A stretch of DNA of 7,982 nucleotides from positions 1 through 7,982 of the forward strand of contig NZ_JBQCEE010000367.1 of assembly GCF_051960575.1 (NCBI RefSeq), in the 5' to 3' direction. The position numbers and the translations under genes are program-made. The stretch comes from JBQCEE01 sp051960575. GTDB taxonomy: Bacteria; Actinomycetota; Actinomycetes; Mycobacteriales; Jatrophihabitantaceae. The notes below the pieces were generated by a model. It was not told where the DNA came from. It saw nothing but the letters and a program-made list of their open reading frames with translations, and did no database searches. Below, piece after piece: positions 6,968 to 7,982 of this stretch (its first letter is position 1; each line of letters starts with the position of its first letter).

Positions 6968-7926
6968 TCACCTGCCGAGTGGTGGGCACGGTCGAGCCAG
7001 GCGCTGACGGCCGAGTGCGGCACGGTGATCGCGAGCAGCAGAGCGAGGTCGCCGGCCGTCAGCGAGAGCCGGCTCGCCACGGCGAGGACGAGGACGAGGA
7101 CCAGGGCCGCAAGCGTCGGCAGCGCCGCCCGCCGCGCGAGCGAGGACACCGGCCGCGCCGCCGCCTCGTCGGCGACGAGCGCGAGGGTCTGCCGCAGCGC
7201 GTGCCAGAGGCCGAAGTAGACGCCGAAGGCGATGAGCGGCGGCAGCACTGCGAACGCGACGCCGAGCACCGCGACGTCGACGGCGAGATCGGTGCGGTCG
7301 AGCGTCAGGCCCAGCCCGACCGAGACGACCGCCGCGGCCACGACCACCGGCAGAGCGGCGTGCGCGAGGCCGAGCACCGCACCCGCATGGCCGCCGCTGA
7401 GCCGGTCGAGCAGCGCGGTCGTGCGGGCACCGTGCAGCGCGAAGGGCAGCACGACGGGCAGACCGCCGGACGCGAGCACGGCTGCGGCCGGCACCGGCAC
7501 CGGCCGGGTGTCATCGCGCCGGTGCAGCCCGGCCAGGTCGGTGAGCCCGAAGTGGACGACGGCGAGCACCAGCAGACCCACCAGCGCCGCCGTCGGCACG
7601 GCGTACCAGCAGGCCAGCGCCGCGCCGGCCGCGGCGACGTAGGCCAGGCCGGCGACGGCGGTGCGCCCGTGGCCTCGTCCGGTGCGGCGCACCAGCAGGT
7701 CGACGTCGAGCGCGCCGTGCGGCAGGCCGAGCAGCAGCCCGGTCAGCAGCACCGTCGGCCCGAGCCAGGTCGGCAGCGCGGCACCGGCCACACGGGCCGC
7801 GCCGACCACCGCCGTGGTGGCGACCAGCGCGGCCGGCGGCACCAGGCGCTCGGCGCGCGCACCCCTCGTGCGGGCGGGCCGGGGGTGGGCAAGCCCCCGG
7901 GGGGGGGGGGACAACAAACAACACAC
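6751..7926 (-). CDS. Brp/Blh-family beta-carotene 15,15'-dioxygenase, 5' end unresolved
   Basis: This is an integral membrane protein of the Brp/Blh family, which cleaves beta-carotene centrally into two retinals, usually to supply a rhodopsin. Marks in order (numbered from 7926) are GLPHGALD (His70), VHFG, FGVYFGLWHALRQ (His242) and TVPHSAVSAW. Several hydrophobic segments run through residues 30-310. The family's HxxxH pair reads His242...Gln246, so one expected iron ligand is missing. Coding evidence is convincing from about 7890 downwards. The bases beyond 7899 are low-complexity and doubtful, so the start at 7926 is nominal, and the frame stays open to the window edge. GTG at 7840-7842 is an internal alternative without a ribosome site. 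After Trp-Leu-Asp-Arg the frame runs through a dispersed repeat (AHHSAG, 314-319) and then 70 residues antisense to the oxygenase gene before TAG at 6751-6753. The natural protein probably ended near 6965-7000. Confidence 0.8.
   Translation of the reverse strand: MCCLLSPPPRGLAHPRPARTRGARAERLVPPAALVATTAVVGAARVAGAALPTWLGPTVLLTGLLLGLPHGALDVDLLVRRTGRGHGRTAVAGLAYVAAAGAALACWYAVPTAALVGLLVLAVVHFGLTDLAGLHRRDDTRPVPVPAAAVLASGGLPVVLPFALHGARTTALLDRLSGGHAGAVLGLAHAALPVVVAAAVVSVGLGLTLDRTDLAVDVAVLGVAFAVLPPLIAFGVYFGLWHALRQTLALVADEAAARPVSSLARRAALPTLAALVLVLVLAVASRLSLTAGDLALLLAITVPHSAVSAWLDRAHHSAGDQRRNSSTGVNSAARPPVSLRYQRSRRARWTRSATSSSGGTNRRAVSRVRLTGSRSSGCSTHGKRRGMRCRA
6971..6986 (+). repeat. Copy of the CCTGCCGAGTGGTGGG dispersed repeat
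   Basis: CCTGCCGAGTGGTGGG begins 4 bases after the oxygenase stop codon. Fourteen of its bases (6971-6984) match exactly the reverse complement of 1890-1903 in the mutT1/hupB gap, and 13 bases (6974-6986) match 1850-1862. In both places a gene ends in CTGATCAC, whose TGA is the stop, shortly before the repeat. A weaker related segment, GCCGAGTG followed by GGCACGGT, lies about 35 bases downstream in the Brp coding sequence. Unlike the first location, this copy is single and lies inside the reading frame of the opposite gene. Confidence 0.65.
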
Positions 7927-7982
7927 AACCGAGGAGGGGGGGAGGGAGGGGGGGTTGTGGTGTTTTTGTTGTATCTTGGCGG
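7899..7982. other. Low-complexity contig end, probable sequencing or assembly artefact
   Basis: After otherwise uniform coding DNA there is a run of 12 G (7899-7910), then 20 bases almost only A and C, then G7 and G7 runs, then T/G-rich sequence to the edge. The A/C block (7911-7930) and the T/G block (7953-7972) are imperfect reverse complements (16 of 20 positions), so the segment is a fold-back around a G-rich core. Base composition and codon pattern have nothing in common with the rest of the window. I see no gene here. Confidence 0.65.

Noticed and set aside
7936..7954. G-quadruplex regulatory element
   Set aside because: G runs of this kind could fold, but they lie in a segment that appears artefactual, so no biological role is claimed.

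Overview
The window is high-GC, densely coded DNA that reads as an actinobacterial chromosome. A Micrococcales-type actinomycete is my best guess, but the order is not proven by the sequence. Support comes from GTG starts on three genes (mutT1, hupB, ndgR), a HU protein with a long Lys/Ala/Pro tail, and the gene order ppk1 - mutT1 - hupB - leuD - leuC - IclR regulator. From memory this order matches Mycobacterium tuberculosis Rv2984-Rv2989. Everything from the left edge to about 5600 is therefore an ordinary, conserved core block.

Layout: (1) 3-1831, plus strand: the 3' part of polyphosphate kinase (ppk1), then 8 bases later a MutT1-type Nudix/histidine-phosphatase fusion. (2) 1832-1934: a convergent gap filled by two nested perfect inverted repeats, a probable bidirectional terminator built from a CCGAGTGGTG-type repeat. 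(3) 1935-4780, minus strand: hupB with its own promoter and strong ribosome site, and upstream of it the leuC-leuD pair for isopropylmalate isomerase. (4) 4781-4857: a compact divergent control region with back-to-back promoters and a 17-base operator-like palindrome. (5) 4858-5598, plus strand: an IclR-family regulator, apparently leaderless, which probably controls leuCD and itself. (6) 5599-5689: a large, strongly structured inverted repeat overlapping a second apparently leaderless promoter. (7) 5690-6967, plus strand: an MpaB/DUF2236 family oxygenase. (8) 6751-7926, minus strand: a Brp/Blh family beta-carotene 15,15'-dioxygenase, convergent with and overlapping the oxygenase gene. (9) From about 7899 to the end: low-complexity G runs and A/C- then T/G-rich sequence unlike the rest, most likely a bad contig end.

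How the genes work together: ppk1-mutT1 combine polyphosphate synthesis with nucleotide-pool cleaning and polyphosphate-linked nucleotide hydrolysis. leuCD carry out the second step of leucine synthesis under the adjacent IclR regulator. The right-hand accessory part holds two predicted oxygenases, one of a family acting on carotenoids (retinal formation) and one of a haem-oxygenase family that includes the rubber oxygenase Lcp. Any functional link between them is inference.

I found no clearly new multi-gene system. The points most worth a second look are in the accessory right half: a Brp protein that lacks one expected metal-binding histidine and carries a 70-residue antisense tail starting at a copy of the dispersed repeat, the structured element before the oxygenase gene, and the tightly overlapping ndgR/leuC promoters.
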